Positions 50,574 through 62,291 of a stretch of 64,000 nt of DNA are shown one piece after another. The position numbers and the translations under genes were made by a program. The first letter of the stretch is position 1. Each line of letters begins with the position of its first letter. Below the pieces are notes generated by a model. The model ran no database searches. It saw only the letters and a program-made list of their open reading frames with translations, and was not told the DNA's origin. The stretch is from Halichondria panicea (lineage: Eukaryota; Porifera; Demospongiae; Suberitida; Halichondriidae): NCBI RefSeq assembly GCF_963675165.1, contig NC_087388.1, positions 310,001-374,000 of the forward strand, in the 5' to 3' direction.

Positions 50574-50630
<57 letters not shown>

Positions 50631-53600
50631 TGTGTGTGATGTGCGTGAGGGGAGGTTGTAACTGGCATATGAAGGTATACAGAGCTTTATGACGGTGTGT
50701 GTGGAAGTTTACTCCATACTAATTTAACACAATGTATCTATCTGAGTAGGCATATAATTATTATGTTGTTTCATGCTAACCTACTGTCCCCTCCCACAGA
50801 GCTGGGTTCACACTGTCGTTGGATGCTGATGAAATACTCAACCATAATGAACATCCCACCACTACCAGTGTGGACCTGCCCTCAGAAGATATACTCAGTA
50901 CGTTGAACGACCCCCCCCCGACTGTGTTGCTATGACAATGTTACCACCCACAGAGATAATAAACGTTGATCAGGTGCGAAGCAGACAGCTGTGTCCGACC
51001 TTCACTGGTCTCTTCTCTGATAATAACGAGGTAAAGTGTGCTCCATTGAATTTTTTGACTTTCAATAACTGCATTTTTCCCGTACACCAGGATGGCTGGA
51101 GCATGGAACAAGCTACCTCCAGTGTAGGCAAGAGTTCTTCACACCAGTCCACTGATATAGGTGAGTTGTAGCTTGTTATGTGTTCCTAGCGCACTATACG
51201 CCAGCTGTACTCCACTTATTCTTGGGGCTGTTTTTGGAAAAAAGCGTGGGCTAGCTATAGGTAGGAGAAAAGTTCAAAATTGGGTCCATTCAAATTTTGG
51301 GAGTTATTAAGATACCATAAAACTACCTAAGTGTGCTGGTTGGACTGTTCCATATCCCACATTCTCTCCAGGTGCTGAGTACAGCATGCTACCATTCCCA
51401 CCCTCTGTCCCTGACCTGACTGTGCGTGATGATGACGGGATGGAGCCAGCTGGACCTATGGGAGACGCTGAGGTAGAGGGCATGTCAACTGTATATATAG
51501 CCCATGGTCTTTTTCTGAAAATGCAAAATTATGGCCTGTTCCAAATTTGAGATTTGAACATACCATGTGAAAGAGCTCCTTCTAAGCTTTCAGAAAACCA
51601 TAAAATCGTTTAATTTGGACCATCGGAACTCTTTACAGAGCTTCAAACTGAAGTGACCTACATGTACATGTACATGTACATGTAGGTCGTCTCTATTGTG
51701 CATGTGTATACATTCATTTTGTTATTACTGACCTTTGCCCTCGTAGCTGAGTCCGGCTGAAGATATTGCTGACTTGACAGTTCTCGGCTCGGATAATAAA
51801 ATGGCAGGATTCATTCCCACTACCGTGCCCATCAACTCTGCAGACATGTTAGTCACCATAGAAACAGTAACAGCAGAAATTTACGTACATACCGTATAGC
51901 GAGCATATTTTGAGGGTATAGATGTTTGCGGTTTTCGCTGATTCAGCATGTACCGCGAACATTTATACCCACAAATTTAATATCGTATGGATGCTGCAAA
52001 AGGCTACTATTCAGCGAAAACCTTTCTCTTTTTGCAAAAGTTTATACGCTCGAAAATATACCCGCTATACGATGTTACAATTACATGTATACAAGTTGCT
52101 TAATTATTATACGACCCCCCCCCTGTAGAGCGGGTGGCGAGGGTCCACTGGGTGCACTCGTTCTTGCCGAAGCCATTCAAAAGTCCGAGTATTCGTACTT
52201 TTCACCCTCCGTCCTGGCAACATGGGCGGGGCCAAAGCACTGGAAGATTCAGCCAAAGACAGATAATTGTAAGTTGCTTAAGAATTAACAGCCGGATTTC
52301 AGATTTCAGATTTCTGATCTAAACATGTCATGTGATAGTTAGCGTATCCATGCATATGTCAGACATGTTGTTCATTCTTCAGCTGACAAAGATGACAATA
52401 AGCGTAAGAAGAAGAGACAAGCTCCAGCTCAGTTTAGCATTGACTTTACCGAGACCCCAGATGACAGCCAGTTCTCAAAGGGAAAGGTCTGATATGAGAG
52501 TTGTCTCTGTAACTAGAGTTCTAATGGCCCAAATTCAACGATTTTCTGATTTTCTGAAAGCTTAGAAGGAGCCTGTTCAGATGGTATGCTCAAATCTCAA
52601 ATTTGGAACGGACTATAATTTCCCATTTTCGGAAAATACCATGGGCTATAATAAATAGCCCATGGTATTTTATCGAAAACAAGCCCAAAATAGACTCTTG
52701 ATTTTAAAACATAATCTGAAAGGCCTTTCTCTAAGTTTTCAGAAAATCATAAAATTTACGCTATTGGACTAGCAAAACTAAGGTTACGGCCGTTCAAAGA
52801 TGCTCTATTTAACGCTAGGTCGCTATCCATGTCCATCTGCCCTGTAGGCATCTGTTCAACTGAGCAAACCTGTACTGGCGCGACGGAACAGCTCCACCAC
52901 CACACTGCCTGAGAACACTGGCACCAAGGTGGAGGTACTCTGGAAGCTGTTCACAAGGCCGAAGTGGGAGGTTAGTGTGTGGTGTGTGTGTGTGGGAGGA
53001 GGTTAGTGTGTGGCTGTGTGTGTGTGGGTGGGACGTTAGTGTGTGGATGGTGTGTGTGTGTGGGTGGGAGGTTATACTCACACACCACACACACACCCTC
53101 ACAGGTGAAGAGGAGACGTGGTAAAACTGCTCAAATGGAGGAGGACCAGTTGGAAGGTGAGTGGGCATATGAGGGGGTGGTGTGCATGTATTGACGTTCC
53201 TTATCTGATTGTACAGGCGATTGGTACGACTATGAGAATAATCATGACAGCGCTAATTTCTGCCCACAAGTGGAAGAGGTACTTAGATTCACTGCAAAAA
53301 TAGTAGCATTTACAAGTAGCTTTGTAAATCAGTTTTTGTGGCTCTATTCCTGGCCACCGCCCACCACACTTCTCACACTCCCCACCCCCACAGGAGAGCG
53401 ATGGTGATATAGACGCAGGAGGCATGGCTGACTTCCCCCTAGACTCACAGGATGTGGACGACCCTTCACAACCCCTCACCGACCTTATGCTAGCTGGGGA
53501 CAACCTTGTCCCTCAACCACGAAAGGTCAGCCATCTGTAGCTAATTATCTTAGTCTAAACGGCATCATTAATTTTGTGAAGCTTGTGCTCAGCCGTATCT

Positions 53601-54559
53601 TAAAAGGCCACAAACATGTACATGTACTGTAGCCTTGGTGATTTTTCGGAATAAGCTTGTTTTGATACTGTTGTACAAGTTGTTACGTTACATGTCTTAA
53701 TCATGAGCTTTCCTCCCTCTCTTCGTGACAGGTGCAACAGATTCACATAGAGTACGCTAAGACTGCCAAGAGGTTGGACGTCAAGAAACTAAAGGGGAAG
53801 ATGTGGGAGCTCCTTAGTTCAGCAGAGGTGAGAGACAGCATCTGGGTGTACAGTTGTAAGTGATGCATTATAATTATGCATCTGCCTTTGGTAAGCTAGG
53901 GTTAACTACCACTAATATGTATGCCTTCCATACGCATTGCCCCGCCTAACTGACAACCCCCTATAAATATTTACGTATAAAAGAACCTTGGTATAATAAT
54001 TGTGTACAATTCAAGCTCATGGTTAAACTTTGCATGCCTGTATACAGACTGTAGGACAAGCCTGTACTTATATGCGGAAATGAAAGCTATTGATTACAGC
54101 CCCCCCCCCTTCCCAGAGTGTGCCCAGTGGAGAAGAACAGACAGACAGTGGTGGTGGTGGTGGGGATAGACTAAGCTTCAGCTCCATGTGTAGTGACCTA
54201 CCCTCTAAACTAACGGCTGAGATGAAGAGGAACATCTCCGTGCCCATTGCCTTCGTGTGTCTCCTCCACCTGGCTAACGAGAAGGTGTGTCCGTCCATGT
54301 ATTATCCGTTGGTGTGCATTGTCATTCGTATATATAGAGTATTAATTTGTAATTTTGAAATTTTGAGTGGGTATAGTAATTTTGACTTAGCCCCGAATTT
54401 TTGTTAAAAACAGAAGATGCATGCATGACAATAATATTAAGCTATACAGATTGACTGTTGTTTTGCTCCCCCATCATGCAGTGTCTGGATATACAGGGTG
54501 TTGGTGAAGACCTCTCAGACCTGGAGATAGCCACTCCGCAGCAAACTGTCACTAGTTAG
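48939..54559 (+). CDS. NCAPH: NCAPH (Barren), condensin I kleisin subunit
   Basis: The kleisin that bridges SMC2 and SMC4 in condensin I. Twenty-one exons: 48939-49070, 49386-49504, 49559-49655, 49776-49865, 50113-50227, 50285-50349, 50398-50561, 50800-50897, 50954-51030, 51091-51160, 51372-51472, 51747-51847, 52129-52268, 52383-52486, 52848-52970, 53105-53156, 53217-53278, 53394-53525, 53732-53827, 54117-54284 and 54482-54559; 2184 nt, 727 residues (human about 740). Signatures: VTFNDDEAERRERR, NAFGLHLIDHMMQLL, STLDASAKIYAGRVD, NTFDLEYQVDPLFKK, AGPKHWKIQPK, then KRLDVKKLKGKMW with the C-terminal winged-helix end (ISVPIAFVCLLHLANEKCLD). Several introns hold MITE-like foldbacks (49141-49298, 51892-52071, 52505-52805). 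Confidence 0.95.
49141..49298. mobile_element. 158-bp MITE with TA target duplication
   Basis: Starts CCGTAAAACCTCGATTTAA and ends TTTAAATCGAGTTTTTACGG, flanked by TA on both sides. In NCAPH intron 1. The structure fits a Tc1/mariner-type non-autonomous element. Confidence 0.8.
51500..51650. repeat. Partial copy of the foldback repeat family
   Basis: In NCAPH intron 11. It has TAGCCCATGGTCTTTTTCTG, then the AAGCTTTCAGAAAACCATAA block typical of the family, but only one arm. Confidence 0.7.
51892..52071. mobile_element. MITE-like foldback, degenerate
   Basis: Begins CCGTATAGCGAGCATATTTT and ends near AAAATATACCCGCTATACG; inner arms carry further inverted text (TTTGCGGTTTTCGCTGA against TTCAGCGAAAACC). 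In NCAPH intron 12, close to the acceptor of exon 13. Its ends resemble the MITE at 56440. Confidence 0.7.
52505..52805. repeat. Foldback repeat, about 300 bp
   Basis: In NCAPH intron 14. Left arm TTTTCTGAAAGCTTAGAAGG, right arm CCTTTCTCTAAGTTTTCAGAAAA in inverted orientation, centre CCATGGGCTATAATAAATAGCCCATGG. Nearly the same as 61128-61415. Confidence 0.9.
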
Positions 54560-55134
54560 TTTGTCTCTTTCAAACACTCCATTAATTACTACCAGCTGAC
54601 AATTAATTATAAGTTTTGATGATGCATGTATTATTACGTATATATAATATTATTATTGTTGTGTTTCACCAATTTTAATAAACTATATTCCCTATAATTA
54701 TATACCTAAAAATTAAGCTGATCTTGGCAAATAACTTATCTATATATAATGTGTAGTAGCTAATTATTTGAGACAGTCATTATCAGCTTTCCTAATTAAT
54801 TGGGATGTCATACAGGGTTTTCCCTTAATTTCGTGGGGCTAGTCCTGAAATTACTTCCTTCTCTACTCGCTCATTAATCAACTCTTTAGTTCAACAGACA
54901 ATTATTATATATATTCAAGTAACACAAATTGCAAAATAACGTCGTATATATAATAGTTAACAGCACGTACACAGACAAGCAAGCCACATGTGTATACACA
55001 TGCATGGGCAATGACTCCTAACAGCGTGATCAGGTAATAAAAATACAAAGTTTGCACAGTGCTTAATTAATACATAAATTATTATTATTATACACAAAAT
55101 AATTAATAGTTAGTTCAGTTTATTCGCTACACTC
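54560..55134. other. Convergent intergenic region, NCAPH and RNF213-like 3' ends
   Basis: Strongly AT-rich. AATAAA at about 54677-54682 is a plausible NCAPH polyadenylation signal. No gene or clear repeat. Confidence 0.5.
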
Positions 55135-58100
55135 CTAGTTGATATTAGCATTAAACTTGCTCCTAATCATCAACCTGTGTGCCCCTTTCTCCACTCCTAA
55201 CTCCCGGAACACTTCATCACTAGCACTTCCAATAAGATCGCTGTCCATACGGTTCTCCAGGAAAGCTTTGGCATATTCCTTCAACTGTCGGTATTCATTT
55301 AAAACCTTCGCAACTTCGCTGGGAGATACAATGTTTTCTTGCTGGAGACCTTCAGACTCCATTAAGAACCGTTTAAAGAACACGACGATCTTAAGTCTAT
55401 CAAGAGGACTATCGATTTCCATTTCTTCAAGTTCTGCGTCTTGAAACTCCATCAGAAGTTCCCCACTGATATCAGATTCCTCGAAAGTGGTAGCATACTG
55501 GTCCAATTGTACACTCTGTAGGAACTCTACCACTTGCTCGACTGACACCTTCTTGGCCAATCGCAGTAGCTCCTCATCTGTGTGAGTGAAAGTGTATGGT
55601 GGAATTTAAAAAATTTATATAACTCAATAAAAGAGGTCTCTATAAAATGTGAAATGGCGTACCTGAAATAGCTGGCTGCTTGAGTGGAGCAGTGATGGAC
55701 TCCTCAGCTTCCTCAGTGGTGGGTAGTTCCAGTAGGGACCCTGATAGGTTGAGCTCATCTTCAGCAAAGGCGTCGAGGAGGTTTCTCTCTGATGTGAAAC
55801 GAATGAGCTCATTGAGAATGGTCGAGTAAGACTCAGTGACGTCAATCGTCTCAGGGGCCTTCGAAGTGGAGGCAGGAAAGGTACGGACGTTGTAGCCGGT
55901 ACGCCTGAAATTTTGGAGCCTCTTCTCCCACAAATCGGATATAAACTCGTTCCACTTCTCCTCAATTGGTTCGGGAGTGGAGAGCTCGGACTGGGAGCGG
56001 GTTCTCTGTACTCTGGTGATGAGCCTGCATGTACATACAAGGCCCACAGTTACATTTACAATACATGCATAATACAGTATAGTACATGCATACTAGTGAC
56101 ACTTGTAACAAAAAGGTCAGAATGAAGTATAGGAATATTTCTCAAAGAGGCAGCACTGCTATATTGTGCAGCTAGATAACCTAAACTGTAGACAGACTGC
56201 TAACATCTATTAGAAGGACTAGCTACCAATGATATACCCACCTCCTCATGACCAGTCTGAGTGAGACATAGTTCTCCAGACAGACGTTGGCTGGGATGAT
56301 GTCATGCACTCCCTCTATATTGCTGCACACCTTCAGCTTCTCCAGGTAGTCAATCAGACTCTTCTGCAGTGAGAGAATTAAGGAAAACCATGATTACTAA
56401 GTGTCATACATTTTATACAGTATACACATGCATGTTGTACCGTATAGCGGGTAATTTTCGTGGGGTAAAAATTCGTTATTTTCGTGGGAAAGCTGACCTC
56501 CACGAAATTTTAACATAGGCATGGCTTACCGGAACGTATGAATGCAGTGCAGGAAACGAGACTAAACGAATTTTTTACCCCACGAAAATTACCAGCTATA
56601 CGGTATATATATATATATATATATACACAGGCCCATTGCTGGTATACATTCGGAATAGGTAGACATACATGTAGAAGGCTTATATATAGTGGTTGCTGGA
56701 CACAGGAAAAACAACATTTTTGGGGAACATGACATATCTACATGTATCACACTTGTAGAAATACTTAGTTATGGCTGAATGACTGACAACAGGTCCTTAC
56801 CTGAGGTGTGCTTGTGGCAGCTTTGACAATACTTGGCTCCAAATGAACCAATACGTCCACCAATGAGCGGAGGGAATTGAGCAGCTCGGCAGGGGAGCCA
56901 TTAAAACGTTTAGGCAACTGATCCAGTGCTTGCTCATTAGATTCACTCAAGTGTTTCTTAACTCCAAACGGGAGGGAGCAGAAATCGTAGAGTCCTTCCT
57001 CTGCCCATCGTACAAACATGTTTCGGGTGTGGAAGAGGTTGTCTAGAGAGAGGCTGTCCAGACAAGCGTGCTGTGCCTGAGACAAGCTGCAGGGAGGGAG
57101 GGAGACCAAAGGAGTGCTTGAGTACATTATGCAGTTTTAGGCAATGTTAGAAGCAGCCACAATGTTACAGTCTACACACGCCACACAAAACCACCCCCCC
57201 CCCCCCACACACACACACACCAACACCCCCACACACCTGTTGATGCCAATCTCGTGGAAGACATCAGTGGCACTGTTCTGAGGGTCATACTCATAGAGAG
57301 AGACGAGGTACTCTGGTAGTTTCACAGTCACCAGCTCACCCCTCCTGTTGTCATCAGCAACCTGGGTATAAACAGTGTTCATGAACAGTGTACATTTGTA
57401 GCAAGAGGTTGCAGTAAAAAATTAATGGTCAAAATGGCCCCAATGAGTTAGACTGAACTGCCAGCATTGGTAATTAACTCACGTCTTGAATGAGGTGACC
57501 TATCGCCGTCCTGAGTCCACTGATGACCTCCATGACAGTGTGGTAGCCAGCACAATGGAACTCATACTCCAGCCTCTTGCGGTACGTGTCGTCCAGGGGT
57601 ACCTGCATATACAGGAGGGAGGGGGGCATATACAGGAGGGAGGGGGGGGGCATATACAGGAGGGAGGGGGGGCATATACAGGAGGGAGGGGGGCATAATA
57701 AGAGTCTGTTTAGAGGCCTTCTAGGGTGAAGTTGCTATCACCAGAAGCCTTGCTATGTACAGTGTCTAAGCACGGTTATAGGTAAAGAGTGTTGCTGTAG
57801 CCAGTTATAACAGTATAGAATATGTGTACACCATTTCTTGCTTTAGCCAGTATGTTAAATGAACTCTGACCTTGAAAGCATCTGGTAGTTTGCTGGCAAT
57901 ACTTTCCAAATCACTTGCATAGTCTTGTAGTCTGTGAAAGCGCACAAAAACCTCACAATCAATAATCAAGACAGCCAGACACACTGAATACTGTTGCATT
58001 CGCGTATATGTACAGTGTAGTACAGACTTCTAATGTTTGCATTGTACAGGGGGGAGTACGTAATAAATAAAGGCAATTAGATGCCCACATGCCGCTACCA

Positions 58101-61100
58101 AACAGCTACTAAATACATCTTTTAGCTTTGAAATTGGATGTTCCTAACACCAGTTATGGCCTCTCAAAGTCAGCTCTGAAAACAAGCCCATTAAGAAAAA
58201 AATAACACCAATTGCAAAGATACAGTTATTACCCACTACTCCTTACTTGAGCTGTTGCAGTGTGTTGGAGGTAGTGTCCTCCTTAAACTTGAATGGTAGT
58301 CTCAGAGAGTCGATGGAGGAAGGATCGATGAGAGGCACACCCACCACACACAGGGAGAGAATGTCATCTTGAAGGGGATGGAGGTCAATGAGAGTGGACA
58401 GTTGTCCAGGGAGGTAGCTGTGTGTTCGTCGAGGCTCTGCGTCTGATGTAGGAGGGTAGGCAGGCGGGAGGAGGGTGCGTCCGTGGATCAGCTGGAGGAG
58501 GTCGTTGCAACTGGGAGAGGGGTAAAGCTAACGTCAAAATCTGAGGTCTCTAAAATAGTATTAATAAGGCAATTTGTGTGTGTATAGACACACTGTACAC
58601 GTAGGTAGTCACTATACATGTAATGTACGTATTAGAACAAGCAGGAGATAAAGTTGTATAAAATGGTAGATAAGCGAGGTGTTTAAAACAGCTACATTAT
58701 ATAATTATGCTGAGGCAATTTTGTTGGCACCTCCTTGCTTGTGCAATGAGCATATAGTGATGAACAAACTCCATGACAGGCACACGACGCCGTGATGAGG
58801 GGAGGAGGCTTTCGTTGACACCACACTCCTTCAATACTCTCAGCTGTGCCTCGAAGAACTGGTTCAGGAATGTGATCTGTAATAAATTTAAATGTATACG
58901 TAATTCTTGCTAATACACATCATCTCAAGCTTCATACAGTACTCTCTTTGAGCAACCATGTATCAAAAATTTGCCTGGCTAGCTTGTTTGGAGAGCCTAG
59001 ATTGTCCTAATAAGTCATAGAAATACTCAATGGATGCGTTTTATGTATATAGCTGTTAGGGAGTTCCATCGCAATAAGCCTCCCTCCCTCCTCACAATCA
59101 AGCTAACGTACCACATCCTTGATGACGGTGAACAATAGGTCAGTGTTGTGCTCACTGGGGCAGGAGAGCAGGTGCAGGAGGGGAGTGTTCTCACCCAGCG
59201 TGACTGGGCCTAGGTGGCCAGTGCAACCGGTCAACTGGACATAGCGGTTGAACAGCTCTGAGAATGGGAGAGACAGAGAGCTCAGTGAACTTGTGTTTAA
59301 TACATGTGCTGGGGAACTAAATTAACAGCAATAAGGCATAGAAATAGAGCTCCGGAAATATATACTAAAACCTGTGCTTCTAGTTCATATAAATAGCTGA
59401 AAAACGGAACAAACTTGTTCAAAGTGTGATACACTGCAGTGGCATTATACAGCCAAACACACCTTTGAGCTTGCTGATGCTGGTAAGCATGGAGTGCCTT
59501 GTCAGCACTTTAGAGAGCCTACCCAGCGTAATATTGGTGGTCTGCTCATACGACATGGCATAGCAGAGCTCAGAATGCAGCCATTGATAAAGCTCCAATA
59601 GTGACGGCAATAGGTCCATACCCACACGTAGCCGTGGATACTCGATGACAAACTGTGAAAGGGGGTAGAGGGGGTGGGCAGAGTCAGCTGTGGTGTTGGA
59701 GGAGAGGACCACGTCCGTCAGGGAGGGGACACCAGGAGCCCATGGGTAGCGCGAGTCCAATTTACTGGAGGGAGGGCAGGGAAAATATGACAACAATTTT
59801 CAAGTTTAAACAGAGTAAAACTAGAGCACTAAAGTGCAAATCCTCGGCTGGTGACATGATTATAAAGAAACCAGAAATATAATGCAGTGCATGTAGTGAT
59901 GTTGTTATCATGTATGACTTGCACAGCAACTCAGGAGCAATAAAACTAAACCAGACTGGAGGCATGCTGAAACATTTGAGTACTATAGATATATGCACTG
60001 TGGATTAGGATCACAGTAAAGAAGCCTGGAGTCTCAGAGAAGTATGGCTCCAGGTTCTGCATGGAGTAGGATCCCAGTCAGCAGCAGGAGCTATAATTCA
60101 AGCTTCTACTTTAGTGTTCCATGTTCCTGGTATATACAGCTTTCTACTTTAGTGACCCTGTTCCATCGTTCTTGGTACAGGATCACTTCAGTTATAAGTA
60201 ACACATGTGCAAGTTCTGTTCAAGCTACATTTTGCTCGCTTTTATTAGACAAAGGAGCTTTAACACCGAAAGCTGCCACTATCAAAAGTACTAACTTGTT
60301 GTGTGGAGGCTACTCATGCTGTAAACGCAGTGCTAGAACATCCAGGTAAGCAGACCTAGTCACAAGCTTATTCAAGCTTCTTAGCTTTTGCTCGACAAAG
60401 AAGCTTTAACATCAAAATCTGCCACTATTTAAATCAAGATATTGTTCTGTGAAGGCTACCTATGCTGCAAACGCAGCGCTATGGCATCCAGGTGAGTAGA
60501 TATACTCGTGACAAACAGACAAACAAACAAACAAACAAACAAACCAACAGACTACTATACCCGCTGGCCGCGGCACGGCCTCGGGTAATAATCTGTGTTA
60601 GTGATAATATACAAGACTTGTAATGGTATAAGACTAGACTCTTACATGACATTCTGTATCAGGGGTATTGTCAGGAAAGCACTTGACTTCTCAAACTGTG
60701 TGAAGAGATAATATCAAATAATCAGAGCACTTGAGATAGACAATTTCACTAGGCACTGTTTAGACTGTCCCAAATTTAAGGAAGTACATACTATACACGT
60801 ATATGTACATGTATGTATAGCTATCTACATGTAATGTACTAGTATAGTACAACCATACATACCCTAGTCTTGACTGAGCTCAGGGACGGTGTGAAGACCT
60901 TGGTGTGCCAGTTCCTCTCGTAGAGGTCACGCTCAGTGGGTGAGGCCAGTCTCCCTCGTAGATCAGGAGTCCTGATCAGTTGTTGCTGCAAAGACGGACC
61001 AACGTCATATTTATGGGATACTCGAATTTATACTTAAAATGTATGTTCATGGCACAACAAATTAGGCATTCAAACTAAGACACAATCCAACAGCATTAAT

Positions 61101-62195
61101 TCAACAGACTAACAATGCACTAGAGTTGGCTGTGTAACTAGAGTTCTGATGATCCTAATTTAACAATTTTCTGATTTTCTGAAAGCTTAGAAGGAGCCCG
61201 TTCAGACGGTATGCTTAAATATCAAATTTGGAACGGGCCACATTTCTCATTTTTGACTGGCATGGGTCCATGTGGTATTTTGTCAAAAACAGGCCAAAAA
61301 TAGACTTGTGGTTTTAACACATCATCTGAAAGGCCTTTCTCTAAGCTTTCAGAGAATCAGAAAATCAACGTTATTGGACCAACGGAACTAAAGTTATGGC
61401 CGTTCAAAGATGCTTTGTGTATGTACTAACCTCAATAAACCTGTTGAGACAATCCCCCACAAGCAGCGATCTCTCCTCCTCTGACACGTTCACTCCACTA
61501 CACAGCAGATCCCATAATCTCATCATCTGAGCAGAGCAGAGCTCCACTATAGTGTCACCACTCGAGAACAGTTGCCCTGACAACCTCTCCTTAGAGCCGG
61601 GTTGCGTGAGAAGGGAAACAAAGAGCGAGGAGAAGTTGACCCACAGGAGAGAGTAGAGGGAGTGTAGACTGTACGTGCCACGAGTGACGTGCTGGATGGA
61701 GTCCATACACGAGTAGAATCCCTCGTTGGATAGCTCCACCCCGTAACCATAGAACTGGTCATCAGGCCCAACTGGAGAGTCGTACTACAAAGAGAAAAAA
61801 ATAAATACTTATAATACATACAGATATAATGAATATCATGTACTGTTACAACAAAATTTATAACTAACTAAAATTTTTTTATTATTCAACTGACTGGACA
61901 ATCTAACAATAATAGCATATTCGATGCTTACCATGAATCCCGGCAGGTAGGAGCCAGTCAGATGATCTGGGTTGAACAGGAGGCACCAAAGGTTGGTGGT
62001 GTTGGGAGGAGCAGCCAGAGAGGCAGTAATCAGGTGAACCAGAGCACGTTGGAGGTCAGCCATCGAGGAATCTAAAAATGGGGGAAATATGACAAAATAA
62101 AAAGAATTTCAAGGCCACAGAAACAGGAAATATCACTATTAAAGCAACTGGAGCAATACTAGAACAATTTTGGCGCCTGCTAAGCATTATAATAG

Positions 62196-62291
<96 letters not shown>
